DNA of 64,000 nucleotides from Pohlia nutans (GCA_022496805.1 CM040093.1:10816713-10880712), one strand, 5' to 3'; counted from the first letter of the stretch, positions 12,570 to 25,067 are shown. The notes: a model not told the origin generated them from the sequence alone. A program made the numbers and translations.

Positions 12570-14971
12570 CACATTCAGATGAAAAAGTTTTGCAATAAAA
12601 AAATATCACTTTTGGCTTGGTCAATAGAAGAAATAGTGGTAGAGCCTGAATCATTTGCACTAAATTGGACATGAATCAAATCATTCAATGCCCATCCGAG
12701 CATGACGATGTTTACTCCAACGGATGTGAAACTGGAATTTGAGCTAAAGGCAAGATCATTTTGGAGAGAGTGCCATGCATTTGAGGAGCTCGTCAAAAAA
12801 ATTCCTAGAAATGCCACTTACCTTGAGGCATCTAATATTTTGTTATGTCCACATGGAGAAGAAGGAATGGAAAGAATGCAGGAGTTAGAGGAATTTTTCA
12901 ATACAAATTCCAACAAGATACACTCAAACTATTTCTATCGATGTGCAAATCAAAGAATGCATCTAAGGATGTGGAAGAGGAGGAATCACTTCATATGTTG
13001 CCATTTTTACTCCCCCATGCAAATGTTCCAAAAAAATGCTATTTTTTACCTTCTAACCATAAGATCTTGTCCTAAACTACTTGAAAAACACGCACAACAA
13101 ATTTTGTTGATTTTGACCGCACGGATTGCAAGATAATTACGTTTGATGGAGAAAAACACCCCAAAAAAACACATGCCCGAAATTTTCAGATGCGTTTGAC
13201 CAAGGCTACATCAAAAAAACCTCACTACCAAAACCTGTCGCACTTCACTTTCACATTCTCTATGATGTTACTTAGTTGTGTACCAATTTTCGTTGCATTT
13301 GGAGATGTTTAGCATGTTGAAGAACACCCTACACTTGTTGGGGGTTTAAAAGTTAGAAAAGACTCTTTATTTTTGGAATTGCAATATTTTGGACTTTCGT
13401 TATTTAAAATACAAATCCGAGTGGTGAAACAAATACATTCCACCCTCTATAGAATGGCAAAAAAAAAATTGAAAAAAAAATTAAATCTCCAAGTTTTAAG
13501 AGACATGTAGCATATTTTCTAAAAAATTTGGGGGTTAGGGGGGAAATAAAGGGCGGAAGAAGGAAATCGAAGTGCCACCTCACCCAACCCATTCCAATGT
13601 TCATGACCCCATTAACTCTCAAGGTGGACTGCCACGTGGCAGTCTTTCATTGGAATATTGGTTTATTTATTTAATTTTAATTATAAAATAATAATTTTCA
13701 ATTTCAAAAATGATAAATTTTAATTAGATATAATAAATTTTAATCAAATAATAATATTTTTTATTAAAAATAATATTTTTTAACAATTTTTTAAATTTAA
13801 TGATTACTTTTAATTTTATTTAATGAGTGTGGAAAATGGGGTGGTCTTCTGCCCCCACAGTCCACCCCATTTTCCATACTCTGCCCTTCTTTGCCCCCCC
13901 CATTTCTCTACTGCCCTGCTGCCCTTTCTCCTGAAAAAAACATATTTCCCCTCATAACTTCCACATATGGTGTCGGAATTCAAAAAGAAAAGAATCCTCA
14001 TTTTCATAGCGCATTGGGGAATCTACTATTAAATTTCCTTCAAAATTCGATTAAAAATGTGTTCACCGGAACCTACCTGGTTCTCTAAATGTCCTAATTA
14101 GGACACTTGGTCCTTTAGGGGTTAAAAGGTCCGGAGAGCCCTCTCTGACCAGTATTATATAGCAATATTCTATTGTATTTGACATGGTTCCATATCTCCT
14201 ATGGGTTTAAGATCAAAAGTGAAGTTAAAATTCAGGTCAACATGGTTTTAATGAGTTATTGGGGTCTCGATTTGGAACTTTCTACATACAACAAATGTCA
14301 AATATACGCCAACGTATCTACTATCCCTATAGGGTTAAAGTGAACTACCAATACGCACTTCTGGAATCAAAGATATAGATACATATGATGCGGATGGACT
14401 GAGAAACTTCTAGATCACCCATTGTTGGAAGCAATTCGTGTCCATGCCATTTGTAAGTCTAAAATTATACTTCTTGTATTCTGCAATACAAACATTACAA
14501 CTTCATGTTATGAATATTGTAAATTGAAGCTCAGCTCACATCCTACTTGTTTGGTTTTCAAGTCTATAATAACATTTTGGAGTACACAAATAATAGGGAA
14601 TTTACATCCTATAAAAGTCTATGTTGACATTGTTCGACCCGACGTACAACTTGATCTAGGGTAAATTATATACCAACTTATTACTTAATAAGTTCTTAAT
14701 TGATGTTAACTCAATTTTGTGTAACTTCTGAATTGATGTCACCCACGTGCATTATGCATTGCACAAGGGCGTATGGTAGGACATATGATATGGGAGATAA
14801 TTATCATCTAAACATTTGGAAGTGAATAACATCTGGAAGTGAATAGACCTTTCACACATTCGACATTGTTGACACTAAAAAAGGTAGTCAAGTAGTGTTT
14901 TGTTATTAAATTAATTTATAATGTCTTCTTGTTTTGAGATATTTACTTTTATATAAGTTGAAATGCTTTTA

Positions 14972-15012
<41 letters not shown>

Positions 15013-15688
15013 TTTTACTTTTTATTTATTGTTGTTTTGTAGACCAAGTGACAGGGATGAAAGAACCAACAATAGTTGTTTTTCTTGAAGTTGAGGTATC
15101 TTTTGTACCAAAGTATGGCAATATATTATGCTTCAAGTCTAGCGAGTACCTACATTGTTGAAGACAAATTGAGAAAACAAACCTCCTTGGTCTTGTTTTT
15201 TTTCAGAAGTGCTCTTTATATAGGCAACTTAAACAATTGATACATCCTTCAGGTTCTGGAATGATAACTTATGAAAAAAAAGGAGAAACCACGATTGTTG
15301 AAACTATGGAAGAATTTATGATTAAGAAGGACATCTATAAAAAACATCTCCAAGATTCACCCATATCCATTAGGGATTTTTATTAAATTAGAATTATTTA
15401 CTTTGTAGAGGATACTCGAGAGGATATTAGATTATTAGAGTATCTAGGGTGGCGCTAGGGTCCACTACATCTGATAAACCAACAATGTGGGTCATAAGCT
15501 TAGATCCAATCCACGTTTACGTAGCAATGACGGTAACTTTTTCATTCCGTCAAAAATAAAAATAAAAATAAAAAGAAGTCTCAATTACTAGTTGTTTTGC
15601 AATGTGGTCAATTGACCTCATTTACTGTTCCACGATCAATATGGTCAATAGGCCTCACTTGTTGTCAACAAGCTCCAAGTATCCCATC
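12570..15688. other. Intergenic DNA with hairpin, microsatellite and a weak ORF
   Basis: A 144-codon frame at 12702-13136 (plus) has a plausible composition (MTMFTPTDVKLEFELKARSF) but no family I recognise. It could be a remnant of a transposon gene. A near-perfect 20-bp stem with a ~17-nt loop lies at about 13824-13880. A TTTAGGGG|TTAA element right end is at 14122-14125 with no clear left mate. (ATT)n occupies about 14976-15010. Confidence 0.45.
14976..15010. repeat. (ATT)n microsatellite
   Basis: About twelve tandem ATT units. Confidence 0.9.
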
Positions 15689-16048
15689 TCAGGGCCGCTT
15701 CACACTATGGCCGAAGGTCGAGAGGCCGTCGGTTTCCACCAATCAAATTGCAGGAAACCATGGTTTCGGCCTCTCGACCTTTCACACTAGAGGCCAAAGT
15801 CCACCGGCCGTTGCTCTCCAAAACGCCTATGTGGCAGCGCTTTTTGACCATTTCGACGGCCTCTCGAAGTTTGTTTGGGTCTTGCATTTTGCAAGACCCG
15901 TCACTATGGTCGAGAGGCCGTCGAATTTTTTCATAAAAAATTCAAAAATTGACAAGATCTTGGCTGTTAGATTGAAAAGGTTGTTTTGGACAGGGAATAA
16001 AGTGGAATGCTCCTTCTTCTTCTTCTCTCTCTCTCGTGCGTCTTAGTA

Positions 16049-16054
16049 GAATCT

Positions 16055-16100
<46 letters not shown>
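16049..16100. repeat. Poly(T) tract of ~50 nt
   Basis: An almost pure T run just upstream of the Myb-like frame of the Harbinger element. It may be expanded by slippage. Confidence 0.9.
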
Positions 16101-16102
<2 letters not shown>

Positions 16103-16142
16103 AGATCTTAGCTCTCTCAATTTTTTTTCAGGAGTAGGACAG

Positions 16143-17503
16143 ATGGACCGTTTCTCTCAAAACCCTTACTATTGTAGCCAGCCAAATCTAATGGGGACAG
16201 AAAAATTTTTGGCCCCAAATTCTTATGGAGCATTTCAGCCCTACTCAACTCAAGTTGTAGAGAGAAGAGTAAAAGAGAGGGATGTCCAAAGGGTAGAAGA
16301 GAGGGTTTTTCAAAGGGTAGAAGAGAATGTTGTTCAAGAAGAAGTGGATTGTGAGATTGTAGGGTCTTCCAAAAAGAGAGCCGCTCCTAAGCAAAAGGCT
16401 CCAAAGGCAGCAAAGGCAGCAAAGGAGAAGAAGGCAACAAAAGCGGTGGTGAAAGTTGAAGGAGAAGGAGAATGAGAAGGAGATGAGCTAAATCGAAAGT
16501 GGGAGGATTCGGAGGTGCTTCAGCTCATTGCGATCAAAGGAGAAATGGAGCCTGAATTCGTAAGGAATGGCAAAAAACAAGGTAAATTTTTTTCCCCTAA
16601 TTGTCATATTTAAAATAAAAACCGGATTGAGGATTGGGGCTAATTGAGGCCTTGGCCTTCGTCCTAGCCTTGGCTTTGGCCTTCGCCTTCGCCCTAGCCT
16701 TGGTCTTGGCCTTGGCCTTGGCCGTGGCCTTGGCCGTGGCCTTCGCCCTGGCCTTCTCCGTGGCCCCCCTTTCCCCCCATTGGAGTTGCAAACTGGATGT
16801 TGCCATTGGGATTTGAGCCCTAGTCTCCCCCATTACAATGGAGAGACTTTCCTCTCAATGGCCACACCTTCCTCCTACTTCTCGTTGGTGATCCATTCCA
16901 CCTTTCTCTTCCCTTTATAGCAATCATAGTCTTTGTTTGAGGATCCGTACATGTGTTGTGATTTATTTTTCAAGGCCATTTTTGACTCCTCTCTCATTTT
17001 TTTTGGCTCTTTTGGTTGTAGGAATTGATACATGGATGAGACTTCATGCTAGAATGGTTGTCATGCTACCAAAATTTAACCGGACGGCTGTAGCATGCCG
17101 TAAGAAATTGAAGACCATCTTTGATGCATATAAAGAAAACAAGTTGGCGAATGGAATTTCTGGTAATAACCGACAGGAGGGCAAGTTTTATGATGCTCTA
17201 GATGGGTGGTATCACCAAGCCGGACAAGTGATGAAGCATGTCTCGGCTACTACCACGGATAATGTGGAGATTCAAACCAATTCAGCGCAAGATGTGAAGA
17301 GTGCTCAAACTTCAACAACCGTGACAACAACAACCATGACAACACCAACATCAAAAGGTAAGCAACACTTTCACGACCATGCAATTGATATCTTTGAGAA
17401 AATGGCAGAAACTAGCACAGGCTTGATGAAATTTTTTGAGAGAACTAATGAGCTGCTAGAAAGGGTGGATTACCAATTTGATCGTTTGATCAATAAGCTA
17501 TAG
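16143..17503 (+). pseudogene. Harbinger Myb/SANT-like DNA-binding protein, nonsense-interrupted
   Basis: Accessory protein that, with the transposase, binds element ends and is needed for Harbinger transposition. Exon 1 is 16143-16581 and exon 2 is 17022-17503; the splice phases match. The Myb-like helices start with WEDSEVLQLIAIKGEM in exon 1 and continue through RTAVACRKKLKTIFDAYKEN and GKFYDALDGWYHQAGQVMKH in exon 2, a pattern typical of this family. The N-terminal part is Glu/Arg-rich with a Lys/Ala basic stretch. The C-terminus has a helical segment ending in LLERVDYQFDRLINKL. A single in-frame TGA at 16473-16475, just before the Myb domain, breaks it. The intron carries a hexanucleotide-type repeat. 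Confidence 0.85.
16645..16770. repeat. GGCCTT-type hexanucleotide repeat
   Basis: About 20 imperfect GGCCTT(G/C)-like units in the intron of the Harbinger Myb-like gene. They produce long spurious Ala/Leu or Lys/Ala reading frames on both strands. Confidence 0.85.
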
Positions 17504-17672
17504 GCTATTGGCTACTCTGCATCGAAGCTATCCTCATTGTCATCATCATCATCATCATCATCATCGTATGTACAACTTTCAAAGTGAAAGCTTGATTTTC
17601 TTTCCAAATGAGCCTTGTAATAGCTCTTTGCTAGTAATAAATGGACCCGAGTTGAATCCGCGAATATTTTTT

Positions 17673-18976
17673 TCAACTTCTCATGTCGCTTTTTTTTGTT
17701 TCTTCACTTGAATCATTCTCCTTCTCTATTTCTTCTTCTTCTCCCGGTTCTATGAACGGTGTTTCTTCCGCTTCTGGATTGGCCTTCTGCAATTCCCTCA
17801 TTTCCCTCAATGCTAATTCTAGTGCGTGAAAATGATCTACTTTCGGCAATTTTCCTAGTGACATGTTGGCTTCAGCTTGTAACTCCTTTTCAGCTTCTTT
17901 AGCCCAGTCCACAGAAAATTGATCATTCTCTATAATGCATAGGTTGTGAAGACATAGGCATGCGGTTACTATGTCGGGCAAATTCCGAAGTCAACCCTTT
18001 TCAATAGTATACGCCATCTTCCTTTTAGAATTCCAAATGCTCTTTCTACAGCCATACGAGTGCTCGATTGAATGAAATTCCAGTGCGCCTTTCTTTTAGA
18101 CAATCATGTTCTTTCTCCCTTGAACGGTGAGTAAAACCATGGCCTCATTGGATAGGCAGCGTCCCCAATGAATTTGTAAGGTAAAAATGAACCTTTCATA
18201 GTTTTCTTCCCTATTTCAGATTTCTGAAATAATGCCCAATCGTGAATCCGTCCAGCCCATCCAAAATCATAGTCCCAAAATTTGCAATTCACATTTACAA
18301 TTCCTTGTAGTAAACATGAATAATACCCTTTTCGGCAATAATATGCTACGGGATCATGAGATGGTGCTACAAAAGGAATGTGGCTACCATCTATTGCTCC
18401 TAGAATAAACGGAATGCCATGAAGTGCTTCAAAACCCTTTGCTACTTGTTTCATCCAATCAGCAGTTGGTTTCTTAAAAACCAATGGTCTCAAATGAATC
18501 CTAATTGCTTCACAACACTCCCTTACAATGATAGAAGTTGTACTCAATCCAACCCCAAATAAATCACCAACCATTTGTAATGAATTACCGGTTGCTAATC
18601 GAGAAAGAGTAATTGCAATCCTACGCTCCACACTAATACTTTCTCTTAAATGTGTATCTTTCTTCAAAACAGGCCCCAATAGAGTACATAAATATTGAAA
18701 TGTAGATGTACTCACCCTCATCCGTTTCCAAAAATCACCATCTGAAAATGACCCCAAAAGCGTCTGGTCCAAAAAACCTCCATATTTTTGATAATACCAA
18801 CATCTCCTTTGATAATTCACCCTCCGTCCTTGTGTAATAAAAACTGCCATCATCATCATTTGAACATTTTGTTGAAAAATTGCAAGTTTTTGCAATGCCA
18901 AAATGCCCACAATGACATACTTGATGACCATGAAAATTGAGAGTAACACAAGAATGCGTTCCCTTCTAGAATCCAT
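17673..18976 (-). pseudogene. PIF/Harbinger transposase (HARBI1-like nuclease), broken
   Basis: DDE-type nuclease that would cut and rejoin Harbinger ends. Reading starts at MDSRRERI (ATG near 18976). The helical N-terminal DNA-binding part contains SVERRIAITLSRLATGNSL. The catalytic core shows the first Asp in GAIDGSHIPF and the second in IGDAAYPMRPW. An in-frame TGA follows FKGERT near 18104-18109. Downstream, in the original frame, the third acidic residue lies in MAVERAFGILKGRWR. A one-base loss within about 17985-17990 then shifts the frame before LPDIVTACLCLHNLC and an acidic tail ending at 17673. This copy therefore lacks an uninterrupted DDE triad. Confidence 0.9.
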
Positions 18977-19304
18977 GATTAGAGAAGGTGAGAGGAAAAT
19001 TTCAGAAATTGCATGAATTGATGAGGAGAGAAGTAGATTGAAGCCGGACAAATGGTATGGGTTTGGACTTTGGGCTTGGCCTTTGGAGGCTTCACACTAT
19101 GGCCGTCCAAGTTGAGAGGCCGTGGGATTGAGCTTTGGACTCTCGGCTTGGCCTTTAGAGGCTTCACACTATGCCCGGCCGAAGGCTCCAATTACAATAT
19201 TTTATTGGCTATTTTCAGCCCATTTCTTTGGACTCTCAACAAAGTTTGGACTCTCAATTCCCACGGCCTCTCGACTTGACGGCCATAGTGTGAAGCGGCC
19301 CTCA

Positions 19305-21862
19305 AACAATAGTACATGGCAGCTCAGCCAAATATAATATGTTGCTAAACTCTACAGTCTTAGTCCCAGGTACGCTACTCGCTGACATTTACAGAATAAA
19401 ATAATTCAGGTTGTCCCTGTTCAATTAGACTTCTTCTTCGTACCCAGCTTGAATGGAGATTGCCCACGACCATCTTATCATCATTGCATCTTGCTTCTCG
19501 GGTGGGCAAATATAGGGGAATAGTCTTGGCATTTTTCATGAGAAGTACATTTTAATGAGCTGACTGAGGTCCCTTTTGAGGAGCTCTAGGGGGCTTCTGG
19601 AAGGTTCAAAATTTTCCTAATGGAGTGCGAGAGGGAGCCCGATCAACGTGGGAGCAGGAGGGATCCCTATCAGCGGGGGAGCGCGAGCTGGCAACGCGGC
19701 AACAGATTTCAGTGACCGATGTGGCTGCAGTCAGTACTTGCGGGCCCGGAAACTAGGTCTGAATATGGACAGATTTAGCATGCCGTGGGGGCTGGTTAAT
19801 GGGCCCGACGTGGTTGCACTGTGCCACCGGCGTGGCACTTTCCCCCATCCATGCAGTTCTGTATTGGATCCTCTTTGGCCGCGGCTGGGACCTCATATGA
19901 GCGACTTGGCCCATCCACACTTGAGCATTTTTGGCTAATCCTACGCAATGTCAGACTCTCCTTTTGATCAGTTTTAGAATATTTAGCACACAATTTCGGG
20001 AATCTCATCTCTTGAGATAGCACCCACCCTATGCACCACTGTTGGCCACTCTACGGTCTTGTGTTTAGATATTCACAGGAAATTATACACTTGTTAGAAA
20101 AACTTGTTTTCTTCGGAGATGCCTTTGGTCCAGCTTTGCAGAGCAACCTAAATTTATAAACTTTTTGTCCCACAATCCAAAGTGTGCAAACCCGAAATTC
20201 AGTCGGGAATATGGCTCGCTACCTTAGTAGTGTAATGATCTACAATCAAGTTCAAGAATCAAAAGATCTTACCAAGGGAGTTGATTTCCAGCCACATTTA
20301 AACTTGGAGAGGGACTTTCAATTATGTTTTCTAGCAAAGTGGAGCATACTTTGTCAGCTGAGGTAATCCGTGAAACATGGCAAGACTGCTCATTTATGAG
20401 TTGGCGAATGCTGAAATCAGTAATGACATGGGTTGGTCTTTTAAAACATTGCATTTCAATTACATAACCTGGGCAACAAAGGTAGAGAAAAAACTAGGTA
20501 GTATCATTTAGTCCCATTTCTTCAACAACGGAAAGCTTGTTGGAAAAGCCATGAGAAAAGAGTAAGTTTTTCCTAGCCATAGAATCAACACCCATAACAA
20601 AGTTTATGAAAGAAGGACTGTATAGAAGTGTTGTAGCCCTCCTAACTCTAGCCTGTTTGAAAATTGCATTTTTTGGAGCTTGTAGTGTTGAAAATGAGGA
20701 TTTCACAAAAGCGTTTAGTCAAATTTGAGAACATAAGCAACAAACTTCACAAGATTGGTTTACTACAACTTAGAGGGAATGAGGCTGGTAGTCTTCATTA
20801 CAAGATTGGAGTTTTTTGGAGGATCACAAATATTAGTTGTATGACCTCCTAAACAAATCAGATGATCTTTGCATTTAGTCCAGCACTTGCTTCTATGAAT
20901 TGTATCTTCCACCATATAACTCTTATGAGACCATGTTCTGGATGATCAAATATTCTATAATGGATACTATTGATGGGAGACTATAATAAGCAAATGGTGG
21001 AATGAGAGAGTTGTTGTGCATCTAGGAAGCACTCATCTGCAGCTTTAGACATCAACTTAGTATTTCAATTTTTAATGCATTTGGAAGTAGACTGACGTAA
21101 CTATACAGAAGGTTGAAGCTAGATAATAGTGTGTTTACTTTCATTGTATTCTTATAAAAAAAATGATAAATATCTTCTCTAGCCTTTATTTTGGAGTCCA
21201 GTATACCCTTGAAAGTGAGGATAAGAGTGTCTTCCACACAATCTTATTGCTTTCGGTAGTAAATTTTTTTACTTCGGGTATATACCTCCAAATAGTTTGT
21301 TTGTAAGGGTGTTGAAACTAGCATCAAGTTCTCAAGTGCTTTCTCATCTCCCCTTTTGCACTTAAAACTAGCACCAGAAGACGTTGATATACTACTTCTT
21401 CCACAGAGCCTTCCTTACCATACTCTTTATGAATGGAAAGTGTATGTAGCTTTTTCACCATCGAGAGTATTTTTCCTGTCTATAAAATCTACAACGCTAA
21501 TCAATTTAGAACTAGTTTTCATAAATTCAATCCCATCAGTAGTAGACTAAGTTCATCACTTGTTCAATCGGGGATTCTCGGGATAGGAATTGTAAACAAT
21601 ATAAGCGATATCAAAGTTCATCACTTTAAGCAGATTTTTTTTAATATTGAGTCAAGGGAAATGGATTGAAGAGAGTAGACTGATTTGAGTTGTTAAAATT
21701 TGATAAAACATACCAATGTGTTTCCGGTTGGATTCTGTCTCAGGGGTCACTACCAGTAAATTTTCATCAACTAGGTGTGATAAGGGGTATTTTTTGGGGG
21801 ATTGTGTTTGAATTTTGGATTTTTCAGCACCCTAGTATTATATAATACTCTAACATTTGATA
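19305..21862. other. Intergenic, no gene recognised
   Basis: Contains several short frames (for example 19648-19938 plus, and 19796-20023 minus) with no family I know. A GC-richer patch at about 19630-19930 may be a decayed element. No ends, long repeats or RNA genes seen. Confidence 0.4.
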
Positions 21863-21866
21863 TTAA

Positions 21867-22677
21867 TCCCTAAGCGTCCCGGCGTCCATATTATGGACGT
21901 TTTTGGGGGTACAGTCACCTTCAAAGAGCTGTAACTTTTGCAAAACGTGTCCGATTTTTTTGAAATTTTTAAAAAACTCCCCGCATGATGTATGGAATGT
22001 GTGGTAAAAATTTCAGATCAATCCAAGATGAATTGAATTTTTGGTGATCATTTGAAAGTAGGTATGTTTTTTTTTTGGACAGTTCTGTGAATTTTGATGG
22101 CAGTAACTTCGGGGGCTTGTATCTCCTTCATCCCAAGTCCGTTTTCAATAAAACTTATTGGGTTGAATTCCCCTTGAAGTCTAGTTATCATGGTAAAATT
22201 TTCAGGTCAATCCATGTTGTTATGAATGTTTGGGAGTCATTTTAGTGCACGGGTCTAGTTTGGACACTTTTTGCTTTTTGGTTCAAATGGGTCACTTTTC
22301 GGGCTACTTTTTGACATTGCAAGGCCATTTTAGGGCACATTAAATTTTTTTCATGAGGCCTTTTTGGTACTAATGTGTTTATATGATGATTTTGAACAAC
22401 TTTTTAGTTCAACGTTTTTTCATTTGAGTAATTTTGAAAACGAATTTCACCTCTAACTGTGTTGCTAGGAAAATTTCAGCATCCTTTTTTAGCACTAAAA
22501 CACTACGATCTTGCAATCTATATGGCCAAATGACCCCAAAATTGATCCACATGATCTACAACATGTATGTTACAAGATTGTACGGTTGAGATTTCTATAC
22601 CTCACTTACATTTAGACCTATAACACATCAAAAGCGATGATGATTTTAAGCCCAAAAAAGCTAGGGACCTTTAGGGG
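21867..22677. mobile_element. TTAA-flanked MITE D
   Basis: 811-bp element with TTAA at 21863-21866 and 22678-22681. Ends read TCCCTAAGCGTCCC and GGGACCTTTAGGGG. A perfect palindrome CGTCCATATTATGGACG lies about 16 bp inside the left end. The interior has no coding capacity. Confidence 0.85.
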
Positions 22678-22681
22678 TTAA

Positions 22682-23763
22682 GTGATATCCTTTGTTTAAT
22701 TATAATTGCTTCAATTTTATTTTTTAAATACACTATATTAGTTATAAAAATTAGTTTTTGCTTTGGCTATGTAAAAAATTATACAATTCATAGTAGACCA
22801 CGTTTAAAAGAAGCTATCATATCATTCGATGGGCACCTAAATGGGCTGATGAGTTTGGGTGTTCAGCTCTCATTTGGGAGGCCATCATTCCTAAAACCGC
22901 ACAAGGAATGTAGTGCAACCAAAACCAAACAACATGAACAAAAACAAATACAAAAGCAAAACAATCCCACTATCCAAGCGCTATCGAATGCAAACTCAAA
23001 AAACCCTAGCGGTACAGCAATTGCAACCTCAAAATTCATCGGAATCAAAATGAACATAAAAATTGGACATGAAAATAATAGAAACCCCTTTCACCAAAAC
23101 CCTAACACTCCACTGTTGTTCTATACCTCATGAGCCCTCAATCAAACGGTTCAGTGCAAAACATTTTCTTTGCAAAATAATATTATCTCATTATACTGCA
23201 ATCCATAAACCCTTGTGTTGTCAGATCTACTTTTGGGATTTTAGGTGGGTGTATATTTATTTGAAAATATTATATAATACATCATCTTTTAAAGCACCAT
23301 ATGTTACTTAAAACCTTTTTAAGTGATTTTCATGGATTTTATATTAGAACAAAAAAATTATAAGTTTTAGCTCCATTTTTAAAATTTGAGCATAAAATTT
23401 TCCTCACCTATATTTCTAACTCTCCCACTTAGTGAACCCCCGGGAATTTTGTTCCAAACTTTTGGACAACTTCAAAGTCAACCAAACTGAGCGACATCAA
23501 ACCCAATATAAGACCTGACATCAAGCCAACAAATAGTACCAATCCAATTACAATCACAATATATAAGTAAAACGTCCGCGTTCCAGGCTCTTTGTGTGTC
23601 ATCTTCTTGTTGTAAGTATATTTTCAAGCTTCACTTGTAACAACTCAATGTGCAAAATTGCGCAATATTGATTCCATTCCCTCAAGCTCCTCTTAATTTT
23701 GATACAGAAGAAAGAATCTCCAGACACCAACAAAATTATACTATTCGAGTTCTGACTCTCTAT
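22682..23763. other. Intergenic, nothing recognised
   Basis: AT-rich. A 94-codon frame at 22849-23133 is Gln/Lys/Asn-rich, low complexity and unconvincing. Confidence 0.4.
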
Positions 23764-23766
23764 CAA

Positions 23767-23916
23767 CACTATTAGAAAATCCCACTAATCTGTTGATTCG
23801 GTCGCGTTGACCGGGACACTTTTCTGTTGATTCGGTCAATTTTTTGTTCAAATCAACAGAAAAGTGTCCCGGTCAACGCGACCGAATCAACAGATTAGTT
23901 GGATTTTCTAGTAGTG
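23767..23916. mobile_element. CACTA-type MITE with near-perfect hairpin
   Basis: 150-bp element beginning CACTATTAGAAAATCC and ending GGATTTTCTAGTAGTG, flanked by the 3-bp duplication CAA (23764-23766, 23917-23919). Almost the whole element folds back: inside the ends, arms of ~45 bp built on AATCTGTTGATTCGGTCGCG pair perfectly around a ~20-nt loop. Short CACTA/TAGTG ends with 3-bp duplication define the CMC (CACTA) superfamily. Confidence 0.92.
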
Positions 23917-23919
23917 CAA

Positions 23920-24757
23920 AACCGCACTTAGACTCCTAATGAAGAAGCCGTTTGATTATAAACCCAAATCAAATTGATCACTTTCTTCCTTCATAACCCT
24001 TTAAAAAAAACCTGGTGCATAGAAAAAAAACTCTTCAGTATCAAGCTTCATCTCGAGTAGGGATAACACCTGCAAATCCTTTGTTACTTTGTCACCTTGT
24101 TACTTCACAGCGTACACCCTCAACAAAGTCGCATAAGCCTTAAAAGATGATAAAACCCTAACACAAATTAGAATGAGAACAAAGCAAAGAACAAGGAATA
24201 AAGAGCGAACATTGCGCTTTTGAAACTCTTAAGCTCTCTTTGAAGTACACCACCCTCATCATTCCCTATCACCTCCAATAACTAAACCTCAAAACCAAAA
24301 AACCCGCCCCTAAAGTCCCTACTTGTGCAACTCCATTCTCAGTGTTGACACTCGTGTCTTCCCAAAAAGCTTCTACGCATCAAATTCACCAGCACTGAGA
24401 GTAGGGTTGAATCGGCACTCCTCTCTTCCTGACTATTTTGGAAGGAAGGCGAGCACTTGAGGATTTTTTTTTTGCAAAAACACAAGATCAAAACCACATA
24501 TCCACACAAAAGCACGAATCGAAGCAAAACGACCAAAAACGCTCCAAGAGGAGTGAAAGAAGCCCGATTGCCCGCGCCACAAGACATGCATTTAAAAAAA
24601 AAAAAAAAAAACGTATAATACATGATGTATTTGTATAGTGTATTTGTATAAACACTCAATAAAGAGGATCCCGGTCTTTCCACTGGTATTCAAAATCTTT
24701 CCAACGGTTCTTGAATCTTTCCAGTGGCCAAGGGTTACGAGAAAGCATGGCCTTTTT
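23920..24757. other. Intergenic, nothing firm
   Basis: No gene recognised. A 114-codon minus frame at 24339-24683 is Phe/Cys-rich and spans an A-tract, so it is not convincing. Confidence 0.4.
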
Positions 24758-25067
24758 CATAACATTCAGTAGCCTTGCTCCCTTCCCCCAACATAATGAT
24801 GAGGAATATCCCACATCATTTCATCCCCCAATGAAATGATGTGGGATATTCCACATCACATCACTAGCTATGGGGCAGGTGGCATTAAGCAAGAGCAATT
24901 AACCATAGTGAACACTAATGGAAAGCACTCACTCAATCACAATTCAATAGTGTCTTGTAATTGTTTATTTCATTCAATAGCCCATTCAATTACAGATCAT
25001 TGCTCACTCCATATATAAAGGTGGATGAAACTAACAGGCAGCCTTCTTGAAGGCTACTGAATGTTAT
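24758..25067. mobile_element. Hairpin MITE family H, copy 1
   Basis: Ends CATAACATTCAGTAGCCTT and AAGGCTACTGAATGTTATG are inverted repeats. Near the left end a ~35-bp foldback is centred on ATTTCAT...ATGAAAT, with arms containing GATGTGGGATATTCCACATC. No clear target duplication. Copy 2 is at 50580-51226 and a partial copy ends at about 44887. Confidence 0.8.

Larger units (their letters stand above)
15692..19301. mobile_element. PIF/Harbinger DNA transposon, 3.6 kb, two genes, both broken
   Basis: Terminal inverted repeats GGGCCGCTTCACACTATGG begin at 15692 and, inverted, end at 19301. The flanking 3-bp duplication is TCA (15689-15691 and 19302-19304), whereas the family usually uses TWA. 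Inside are a Myb/SANT-type DNA-binding gene on the plus strand and a HARBI1-like nuclease on the minus strand, facing each other. This is the standard two-gene layout of autonomous plant Harbinger elements. Subterminal repeats of 'GAGAGGCCGT' type recur near both ends. The lesions in both genes mean this copy should not move itself, but its ends are intact, so a working copy elsewhere could move it. Confidence 0.92.

Noticed and set aside
12702..13136. 144-codon plus-strand frame with natural-looking start
   Set aside because: No family recognised and the second half becomes low-quality; at most a decayed transposon gene.
16597..16833. Lys/Ala-rich (minus) and Ala/Leu-rich (plus) frames
   Set aside because: Produced by the hexanucleotide repeat in the Harbinger intron.
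19648..20023. GC-rich patch with overlapping frames on both strands
   Set aside because: No retrotransposon or gene motif recognised; possibly a decayed element but no ends seen.
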